DNA of 5,695 bases from an uncultured Sphingomonadales bacterium (GTDB taxonomy: Bacteria > Pseudomonadota > Alphaproteobacteria > Sphingomonadales > Sphingomonadaceae): assembly GCA_903958285.1 (NCBI GenBank), contig CAJBSR010000213.1, positions 1-5,695 of the forward strand, written 5' to 3'. Shown one piece after another: positions 1 to 5,150 of this stretch (within the stretch, counting starts at the first letter, position 1; each line of letters begins with the position of its first letter). Under the pieces are notes generated by a model. It was not told the DNA's origin and made no database searches. It saw nothing but the letters and a program-made list of their open reading frames with translations. The position numbers and the translations under genes are program-made.

Positions 1-716
1 TACTCGCGCACGCCCAGGGCCAGCCCGTTCATTACATTGGCCAGGCCAATGCCGCGGGTGTTGTGGAAGTGCAGCGCAATGATGGCTTCGGGAAAGCGCG
101 CACGGATGGCTTCAACCGTACGGGTAACCACTGGCGGCGTTGCCATGCCGGTGGTATCGCCAAGCGAGATATGGCGTGCTCCGCCTTCCATATAAGCATC
201 GATGATCTTGAGCACGTTGTCGCTCGACACGTCACCTTCGAACGGGCAACCAAAGGCGGTGGCTACGGCGCCACGCAGGGTGATGCCGAACTGCTTGGCG
301 ATCGGCGCAAACTCGGCATAGTCTGCCAGCGCACCGTCTATCGATTTATTCAGGTTGGCCTGGCAGTGGGTTTCCGAGGCCGAGACAAAGCAGGCCATCA
401 TGTCCACCTTGGCGGCTGCAGCTCTCTCGGCACCACGCGCATTGGGCACCAGTCCCGTCAGGCGTACGCCAGGTTTGCGATTAACCAGTTCCATCACTTT
501 TGAAGCATCGGCCAGCTGTGGCACGGCACGCGGCGAGACGAACGAGGTGGCTTCAAAGCTGGTGACCCCGGCATCTATGAGCTCATTGATCAGCGCCGCC
601 TTGGTTTCGGTCGGAATGAATTCCTTTTCCGACTGAAAACCGTCGCGGGTGCCGACTTCGGTGACGAGAACAAATCGATCCTGGGTTGTAGCGGGCGTGA
701 AGGACATGGCAGACAT
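1..716 (-). CDS. HMG-CoA lyase-like enzyme (DRE-TIM metallolyase family), C-terminus cut by window edge
   Basis: The family cleaves 3-hydroxy-3-methylglutaryl-CoA or a related 3-hydroxyacyl-CoA into acetyl-CoA and a keto acid, in the cytoplasm, with a divalent metal. 238 residues are visible and about 60-75 C-terminal ones are missing. The N-terminal motif EVGTRDGFQ (20-28) carries R24 and D25, matching the catalytic Arg/Asp pair. FEATSFVSP (54-62) holds E55, and SLGDTTG (184-190) holds D187. The metal-binding HxH is H216/H218 in LHFHNTRG. The glycine loop with the catalytic cysteine would lie beyond base 1. The motif reads HFHN where the human enzyme has HCHD, so the substrate may not be HMG-CoA itself. 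The start is ATG at 716, with a second in-frame ATG at 707; neither has a clear Shine-Dalgarno sequence. It lies 95 bp downstream of the CoA-transferase and probably acts on its CoA thioester product (inference). Confidence 0.9.
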   Translation of the reverse strand, partial: MSAMSFTPATTQDRFVLVTEVGTRDGFQSEKEFIPTETKAALINELIDAGVTSFEATSFVSPRAVPQLADASKVMELVNRKPGVRLTGLVPNARGAERAAAAKVDMMACFVSASETHCQANLNKSIDGALADYAEFAPIAKQFGITLRGAVATAFGCPFEGDVSSDNVLKIIDAYMEGGARHISLGDTTGMATPPVVTRTVEAIRARFPEAIIALHFHNTRGIGLANVMNGLALGVRE

Positions 717-811
717 TCGTTGAGTAAATTAAAAAGGGTGGAAGGGCTTGGAAGACTCGAAAGCTTGGACTAACGGCGGTTCGCCACCGGCAAATCGCAT
801 CGGGGTATATG

Positions 812-1990
812 TTAAATCACACCGGCCGCCCGCAGCGAGGCAAAGGCTTCAGGCTTATAGCCTAGCTCGTGCAGGACACTTTCGGTATCCGCTCCCAGCA
901 CCGGAGGCGGGCGATGCATGGTGCAGGGTGCATCTGTAAATTTGATCGGGAAGCCCAGCACATCGAGCGCGCCGTGCTGCGGATGCTCGATGGTGACCCT
1001 CATCTGCTGGTGTTGCGTTTGCGGGTCGTCAAATACCTCGGCCAGACCGAGCACGCGGCCGCAGGGTACGCCGGCGGCGTTGAGCCTGTCGATCCAGTGC
1101 GCAACCGAACCGCTGCGGGTGCGCTGGTTGATGGCTTGATTGATCAGCGTGCGCGCCTCGAAGCGATCCGCATTGGTTTGCAGGTCCGGATGTTGTTTCA
1201 AATGCTCCAGGTCCAGGGCGGCCAACAGCTTGAAGTAGAAACTGTCATTAGACGGGGCAATGGCGACCTGACCATCGGACGCTTCAAACAGGCCGTATGG
1301 GGAAGCAATCGCATGGTCGTTGCCGGTGCGCAAGGGCTGACGGCCGGTAGCGAAAAAGTTGGTCGCAAGGAACGCCAGCATGCTGGTCATGCTGTCGGTC
1401 AGGGCGGTGGCAACCTCCTCCCCCTCACCGGTGCGGCTGCGCCTAACCAGTGCCGCCATGATGCCCATTGCCGCGTAGGAACCGGCCACCAGATCCGACA
1501 CCGGCGGGGCGGCGCGCATCGGCGGCTGCCCTTCGAGGCCGTTGACGCTCATGAAGCCGCTCATCGCCTGGGCGATGAAATCGAATGTCGGTCGCTCGCG
1601 GTAGGGCCCGTCTAGCCCGAAGCCGGTAACGTGGCAGCTGATGATGTCCGGCTTCAAGGCGCGCAAGGCATCGCGGCCAAAGCCCATTTTGTCCATCACC
1701 CCGGGCCGGTAATTGTTGACCACCACGTCGGCGCCCCGCAACAACTGGCGCAGCACCTCCTTGCCCTCTTCGCTGCGCAAGTTGAGCGTCATCGAGCGCT
1801 TATTGCGGTTGAAGGTGGCAAAGTACAGCGAGTAGCCGTTTACCGCCTCACCCTGCTGGCGCACCGGATCACCCGCGCCGGGCTCTTCAATCTTGATCAC
1901 CTCTGCTCCCATGTCCGCCAGGAACATGGAGCAGAATGGTCCAGAGAGAATGCGCGTCAGGTCAATGACGCGGATACCTTGCAGCTGCAT
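812..1990 (-). CDS. Class III CoA-transferase, CaiB/BaiF family
   Basis: Family III CoA-transferases move CoA between carboxylic acids (for example from succinyl-CoA or formyl-CoA) in the cytoplasm, via an aspartyl-CoA thioester intermediate. The protein is 392 residues, the usual length for a single-domain member. The N-terminus has the family signature VIDLTRILSGPFCSMFLADMGAEVIKIE (8-35). NRNKRSMTLNL (61-71) and the RPGVMDKMGFG block (95-105) follow. D166 in PPVSDLVAG aligns with the catalytic Asp of formyl-CoA transferase. RTGEGEEV (about 186-193) and the C-terminal PCGRV segment (about 310-314) are also typical. ATG at 1990 is preceded by AAGG six bases upstream, overlapping the stop of the binding-protein gene, so translation is likely coupled. 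The substrate acid is not determinable; the adjacent lyase suggests a branched 3-hydroxy acid (inference). Confidence 0.95.
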   Translation of the reverse strand: MQLQGIRVIDLTRILSGPFCSMFLADMGAEVIKIEEPGAGDPVRQQGEAVNGYSLYFATFNRNKRSMTLNLRSEEGKEVLRQLLRGADVVVNNYRPGVMDKMGFGRDALRALKPDIISCHVTGFGLDGPYRERPTFDFIAQAMSGFMSVNGLEGQPPMRAAPPVSDLVAGSYAAMGIMAALVRRSRTGEGEEVATALTDSMTSMLAFLATNFFATGRQPLRTGNDHAIASPYGLFEASDGQVAIAPSNDSFYFKLLAALDLEHLKQHPDLQTNADRFEARTLINQAINQRTRSGSVAHWIDRLNAAGVPCGRVLGLAEVFDDPQTQHQQMRVTIEHPQHGALDVLGFPIKFTDAPCTMHRPPPVLGADTESVLHELGYKPEAFASLRAAGVI

Positions 1991-2001
1991 GAACTACCTT
2001 A
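1991..2001 (-). promoter_or_regulatory. Ribosome binding site overlapping the upstream stop codon
   Basis: On the minus strand the stop TAA of the binding-protein gene (1999-2001) forms the first bases of TAAGG, and AAGG (1997-2000) sits six bases before the ATG at 1990. The intergenic gap is only 8 bp. This supports the chosen start and translational coupling of the two genes in one transcript. Confidence 0.6.
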
Positions 2002-3003
2002 TTCGAGCTTGACGCCGGAATCCTTGACGATCTTGCCCCAGCGTGCGTAGTCAGTGCGGACGAATGCGGCAAACTCATCGGGCGTGCCACCCATCGGGGT
2101 GACACCGCCGTTGATGAGCTTTTCGCGCACGTCGGGCATCTGTAGCACCTTGTTGATTTCCGCATTCAGCCGTGCGACCACGGCCGGAGGCGTGCCGGCC
2201 GGCGCAAACAAGCCCAACCAGATGCTGGCATCAATTCCCTTGATGCCAGCCTCGTCCAGTGTGGGGGTGTTGGGTAGCATGGCCGAGCGCTTCGGGGTTG
2301 ATACCGCCAACGGGGTCAGCTTGCCGCCGCGCACCAGGCCGAGCACCGAGGCCACCGACATGATGGCCACGTCAACCGAATTGCCCATCACGTCGGCCAT
2401 CGCCGGTGCGGCACCTTTGTAAGGCACTTGCAGCAGGCGGATGGCGGCAGCCGATTTGAGCGATTCGCCGTACAGGTGCCCCACGCTGCCATTGCCCGCC
2501 GTCGCCCAGCTCAAGCCGGCGGCGCTCTTGCCGCGCGCCACCATGTCTGCCACGTTGCCCATCTTGTTCTGTGTGGCGTTGGCATTGCTCACGATGGCCA
2601 GCGCGGTTTCCGAAACCTGGATGATTGGCACAAAGCTCTTGACGGTGTCATAGCCGGCGTTGGCATACAGGTAGGGCCCGAGCATCATGTTGTCCGACTG
2701 GCCCATCACGATGGTATAGCCATCCGGCGCCGATTTGGCCGCCGCAGCAATTGCCAGGTTTCCGGAGGCACCTGGCATGTTCTCCAGAACAACCTGCCAT
2801 TTGTTGACCTCAGCCAGTTTGCTACCGACGGTCCGGGAGACAAAATCGGTCCCGCCGCCGGGTGTAAAGGGAATCAGCAGTCGAATCGGCTTGGCAGGAA
2901 ATTCTTGGGCTGCAGCAGGCATCGACACTGCTGTTCCCAGCAGGCCAGCGACGCCGGCGATCAGGCCAAAACAGGCTCCTAGAGCCATTCTCCGTGTTTT
3001 CAT
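1999..3003 (-). CDS. Tripartite tricarboxylate transporter substrate-binding protein (Bug/TctC family)
   Basis: This is a periplasmic solute receptor of 334 residues, normal for the family. It has a Sec signal peptide: basic MKTRR, a hydrophobic stretch at about 7-28, and a probable cleavage after PAAA (about residue 32). The mature start QEFPAKPIRLLIPFTPGGGTD (33-53) is the diagnostic Bug signature, whose PGGxxD loop contacts the ligand carboxylate. DGYTIVMG (about 94-101), the VPYKGAAPAM block (about 193-202) and GLFAPAGTP (about 264-272) are also typical. Bug proteins bind organic acids and normally feed TctA/TctB membrane subunits. Neither is in the window, and many Burkholderiales Bug genes stand alone. 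ATG 3003 has a strong AAGGAG six bases upstream. The gene precedes the CoA-transferase by 8 bp, so its ligand may be the acid the pathway activates (inference). Confidence 0.95.
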   Translation of the reverse strand: MKTRRMALGACFGLIAGVAGLLGTAVSMPAAAQEFPAKPIRLLIPFTPGGGTDFVSRTVGSKLAEVNKWQVVLENMPGASGNLAIAAAAKSAPDGYTIVMGQSDNMMLGPYLYANAGYDTVKSFVPIIQVSETALAIVSNANATQNKMGNVADMVARGKSAAGLSWATAGNGSVGHLYGESLKSAAAIRLLQVPYKGAAPAMADVMGNSVDVAIMSVASVLGLVRGGKLTPLAVSTPKRSAMLPNTPTLDEAGIKGIDASIWLGLFAPAGTPPAVVARLNAEINKVLQMPDVREKLINGGVTPMGGTPDEFAAFVRTDYARWGKIVKDSGVKLE

Positions 3004-3008
3004 GTCAG

Positions 3009-3015
3009 TCTCCTT
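3009..3015 (-). promoter_or_regulatory. Strong ribosome binding site of the Bug gene
   Basis: AAGGAGA on the minus strand, with its AAGGAG core ending six bases before ATG 3003, is the best Shine-Dalgarno match among the minus-strand genes here. It fixes this start and suggests that the binding protein is translated independently of the upstream ferredoxin. Confidence 0.75.
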
Positions 3016-3016
3016 G

Positions 3017-3038
3017 GGGTTCGTTGTGGGTTCGTTGT
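3017..3038. repeat. Perfect 11-bp tandem repeat, two copies
   Basis: GGGTTCGTTGT occurs twice back to back (3017-3027 and 3028-3038, plus strand) with no mismatch. It lies just upstream of the Bug gene ribosome binding site, so on the transcript it is in the 5' leader of that gene. No function is known to me. Confidence 0.85.
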
Positions 3039-3051
3039 TGTGTCACTAATT

Positions 3052-3084
3052 GGTGTTGCGAGGGTGTTGCGAGGGTGTTGTGAG
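3052..3084. repeat. 11-bp tandem repeat, three copies
   Basis: GGTGTTGCGAG is repeated at 3052-3062 and 3063-3073, with a third copy at 3074-3084 differing by one base (GGTGTTGTGAG). It lies between the ferredoxin stop and the Bug gene. The unit length equals that of the unrelated 11-bp repeat at 3017-3038. Such an array is prone to slippage and would change intergenic spacing by one helical turn per unit. Confidence 0.85.
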
Positions 3085-3091
3085 GAAACCA

Positions 3092-3325
3092 TTATGTGGC
3101 CGCATTATCGTCCGCAGCATCCTGCAACGCTATGGCACGCGCAGGGCACAAGCGCACCGCCTTCTCCAGATAGGGCGTCAGATCTGCCGGCGGCAGCTCT
3201 TCTAGCAGGAGCACGATGCCGTCGCTCTCGCGCTGGTCAAACACCTCCGGCACAATGCGCACGCAATGCCCGGCGCCTACGCAACGGTGCGTATCTACAC
3301 TCACTTTAAACTTGGCGGTACTCAC
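3092..3325 (-). CDS. Small [3Fe-4S]-type ferredoxin, P450 redox partner
   Basis: This 77-residue cytoplasmic electron carrier passes electrons from a ferredoxin reductase to the P450 encoded immediately upstream. From the chosen start, the cluster ligands are C15 and C21 in CVGAGHC and C60 in CPARAI. The position that would hold the fourth cysteine is A18, the pattern C-x2-A-x2-C...CP of ferredoxins that serve bacterial P450s and usually carry a [3Fe-4S] cluster. An acidic segment (about 25-57) separates the two halves. Two GTG codons are possible starts, at 3328 and 3325. The second gives a GTGA overlap of 4 bp with the P450 stop and better spacing from GGTGG, so I prefer it; the first would add one residue. 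No reductase gene is in the window. Confidence 0.9.
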   Translation of the reverse strand: MSTAKFKVSVDTHRCVGAGHCVRIVPEVFDQRESDGIVLLLEELPPADLTPYLEKAVRLCPARAIALQDAADDNAAT

Positions 3326-4524
3326 CACGCCACCGGAAGGTTGTGGACACCGTAGATTTGCATGTCGTGCTTGAAGCGGATCTGCTCCAGCGGCACGGCC
3401 AAGCGCAAGCCCGGCAAACGGCGAAGCAGCGTGTTGAAAAGGATGTGCAGCTCATAACGTGCCAGCATTTGGCCCAGGCATTGGTGAATGCCGTAGCCGA
3501 AGGTCAGGTGATGGGAAGCATCGCGGGCGAAATCGAGCTGATTCGGCCGATCAAAAACGGCTTCATCACGATTGGCCGAGGCGAGCAGCATGAACAGGCC
3601 TTCACCCTTGGGAATTTGCACACCGCCCACCTCTACATCTTCGAGCGCAACCCGGCGCGGCGAAAACTGCACCGGGCTGACAAAGCGCAGCAGTTCCTCC
3701 ACCGCCGCTTCCACAAGTTCCGGCTCGGCCGCGAGCTGCATACGCAGATCATCGTGCTCTAGCAGCAGCAAGGTACCCATGCCGATCATGTTGGTGGTCG
3801 TATCGTGGCCGGCGCGCAGGATCATCGCGCCGATATCGGCGAACTCTTCACGCGTCAGGTGCCCGGTGTGTACTTGCTCGACAATGATGCGGCTGACCAT
3901 GTCGTCACCCGGGTTTGCTTCCTTTGTGTGGATCAGGCGCAACACATAGTCGGCCAGCTCACGTGCCTTCGTTTCGGCCTCGCCGGTGCTTTGCGTCAGC
4001 CCGTGGCGCGCAACGGCACAGCGAATGATGAAGGGATGGTCCTCGTAGGGCGAGCCGAACAACTCGGACATCACGAGCGAAGGAAATTTCACCGCCAGCA
4101 TGGCCACCAGGTCCACCGGTGGGCCGGCACGCTCCATCTCGTCGATCAGGCTTTCGGCAATCGCAGCGATCTTCGGCTTCAAGGCCTGCATGCGTCGCAC
4201 CGAAAACTCGCGGGTAAAGAGCCGGCGGTAGCGGTCATGCTCCGGGTTGTCCATGCCGACAAAGGCGCGCTCGTTCTTGTCCACCGCCACTCGTGCCGCG
4301 GTGACAGTCGGAAAATTCGGATCGGCCATGGCGCCAGAAAAACGCTTGTCATCAGACAGCAGCTCCCGGATTTCAGCCTGCCGTGTAACCAGCCATGCGC
4401 GCTTGCCGTTCCACAATGACACCGGGCATACCGCACCATCAGCACGTGCCAGCGCATACTGAGGCGGCGGGGAAAAAGGGTCTTCCCGCCTGAACGGAAA
4501 AACTGGGCAATCAGGAGGTGTCAC
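3322..4524 (-). CDS. Cytochrome P450 monooxygenase (soluble bacterial class I type)
   Basis: This heme-thiolate monooxygenase inserts one oxygen atom from O2 into an organic substrate, using electrons from a ferredoxin. It is about 400 residues with no membrane anchor, as in soluble bacterial P450s. From the GTG start, visible motifs are the C-helix HxxxR (H96-R100, in NPEHDRYRR), the I-helix oxygen-activation motif AGHDTT (238-243), the K-helix ExxR (E277-R280, in EELLR), ANRDE (317-321), and the heme loop FGYGIHQCLG (342-351) with ligand C349. All catalytic elements are intact. There is no ATG. TTG at 4533 is only one base from GGAAAGG, while GTG at 4524 is ten bases from it, so GTG is preferred; the TTG start would add three residues. 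The ferredoxin gene overlaps the stop by 4 bp. The family and substrate cannot be assigned from sequence alone; the neighbours suggest an organic acid or a precursor of one. Confidence 0.93.
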   Translation of the reverse strand: MTPPDCPVFPFRREDPFSPPPQYALARADGAVCPVSLWNGKRAWLVTRQAEIRELLSDDKRFSGAMADPNFPTVTAARVAVDKNERAFVGMDNPEHDRYRRLFTREFSVRRMQALKPKIAAIAESLIDEMERAGPPVDLVAMLAVKFPSLVMSELFGSPYEDHPFIIRCAVARHGLTQSTGEAETKARELADYVLRLIHTKEANPGDDMVSRIIVEQVHTGHLTREEFADIGAMILRAGHDTTTNMIGMGTLLLLEHDDLRMQLAAEPELVEAAVEELLRFVSPVQFSPRRVALEDVEVGGVQIPKGEGLFMLLASANRDEAVFDRPNQLDFARDASHHLTFGYGIHQCLGQMLARYELHILFNTLLRRLPGLRLAVPLEQIRFKHDMQIYGVHNLPVAW

Positions 4525-4534
4525 TGCATGCAAA

Positions 4535-4541
4535 CCTTTCC
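4535..4541 (-). promoter_or_regulatory. Ribosome binding site deciding the P450 start
   Basis: GGAAAGG on the minus strand ends ten bases before GTG 4524 and one base before TTG 4533. The spacing is slightly long for the GTG but impossible for the TTG, which favours the shorter protein. Confidence 0.45.
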
Positions 4542-4574
4542 GGTTACTGAGGCGTGCCGCCTGTCAATCGGCGC

Positions 4575-4587
4575 GCTAGTGGCTAGC
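4575..4587. repeat. Short inverted repeat upstream of the P450 gene
   Basis: GCTAG-TGG-CTAGC is a perfect 5-3-5 inverted repeat about 50 bp upstream of the P450 start. Its position would suit an operator, and CTAG is generally scarce in proteobacterial genomes, but an arm of five bases can arise by chance. Confidence 0.3.
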
Positions 4588-4740
4588 ACGATCTTCTTGG
4601 CCAAACAGTCGACGCAAATACAGCGACGATGCCTGCCATCACGGCTGGTCTTGACGGATAAGCATCTCGACCAAAACAAGCCAATTATCGACCCTTGGAA
4701 GAGCCCTCAACACACGAAGAAACCCTTACCTCGCTTGCAC

Positions 4741-4887
4741 TTAAACCGCGCCTAGCCGTTCCACCGCCATTGCTTCAACTTGCACATCGAAGTCAAGCTT
4801 CTTGAAGTCTCCAACAGACTCCCCACCCAACCTGTAACCCCACTTCATGGCGATGGGACTCCCGTCAGCCTTTGCAACATAATTTGC
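4741..4887 (-). pseudogene. Possible 3' remnant of a decayed gene, unidentified
   Basis: Reading the minus strand down to TAA at 4741-4743 gives 48 codons with a protein-like composition, including SPIAMKWGYRLGG, DFKKLDFDVQVEA and a C-terminal VERLGAV. No start codon lies at its 5' end. It is closed upstream by TGA at 4888-4890, beyond which the same frame continues for 13 residues (LGLVWYLSHKVIN) to a TAG at 4930-4932. The frame looks like the end of a once longer protein that has lost its N-terminus to stop codons or deletion. I do not recognise the family. An alternative is chance openness, since 48 codons is short. Confidence 0.3.
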
Positions 4888-4912
4888 TCAATTGATCACC
4901 TTGTGGGATAAG
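4884..4912 (+). promoter_or_regulatory. Weak sigma-70-like promoter candidate for the caspase-like gene
   Basis: TTGCTC (4884-4889) and GATAAG (4907-4912) are separated by 17 bp. The -10 matches the consensus at four of six positions and the -35 at three of six. The predicted transcript start near 4919 would leave a leader of about 45 bases before ATG 4964. This is a visual match only. Confidence 0.2.
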
Positions 4913-5070
4913 TACCAAACTAATCCTAGCTAGCCCTTCTTCTTTTAATTACCATCTGTTCCTATGAAGAACCTGCTGCGTTACCTTGCTTTTGTCCTGA
5001 TGGTCGGAAGTGTTGACGCGCAAAGTAATTTACCTCCTTGCCCATCTTCTGGGTACTTTGATAATTGTTT

Positions 5071-5150
5071 GGGTGCTCACCCCTTTGACAGCGACTCTAA
5101 ATATGTGGTTTGGTACTTACACCTTTGCCAGTGGCTCTAAATATGTTGGT
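5071..5150 (+). repeat. Imperfect 40-bp direct repeat (collapsed MORN unit)
   Basis: Bases 5071-5110 and 5111-5150 match at 31 of 40 positions, the longest identity being CTCTAAATATGT. Both halves encode the same MORN segment (GAHPFDSDSKYV and GTYTFASGSKYV), but in different frames because 40 is not a multiple of three. This is the site of the frame break. Confidence 0.8.

Larger units (their letters stand above)
4525..4963. other. Intergenic region between divergent P450 operon and caspase-like gene
   Basis: About 440 bp lie between the starts of two divergently oriented genes. It must hold the promoter of the P450 operon unless that operon reads in from elsewhere, but I see no convincing -35/-10 pair for it. 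Contents I can point to are an inverted repeat at 4575-4587, an apparent 3' gene remnant at 4741-4887 on the minus strand, and a weak rightward promoter candidate at 4884-4912. Base composition drifts from GC-rich on the left to AT-rich on the right. No tRNA or obvious insertion-sequence end was seen. Confidence 0.6.

Noticed and set aside
774..789. Hairpin in the gap between CoA-transferase and lyase genes (six pairs with one wobble, four-base loop) as a terminator
   Set aside because: The stem is short and no run of U follows on the minus-strand transcript, so it does not qualify as an intrinsic terminator. The genes probably stay in one transcript.
869..1615. A 248-codon open frame on the plus strand, antisense to the CoA-transferase
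   Set aside because: It mirrors the high-GC codon structure of the real gene on the other strand, has no family-like motifs and no ribosome binding site. Similar antisense frames at 63-503, 2428-2982 and 3805-4419 are rejected for the same reason.
4650..4680. TTGACG on the plus strand as a promoter for the caspase-like gene
   Set aside because: No acceptable -10 at 16-18 bp, and it lies about 300 bp from the start codon.
4793..4805. TCAAG-CTT-CTTGA inverted repeat
   Set aside because: A five-base stem with no T-run, lying inside the putative remnant coding frame; most likely a by-product of the codons there.
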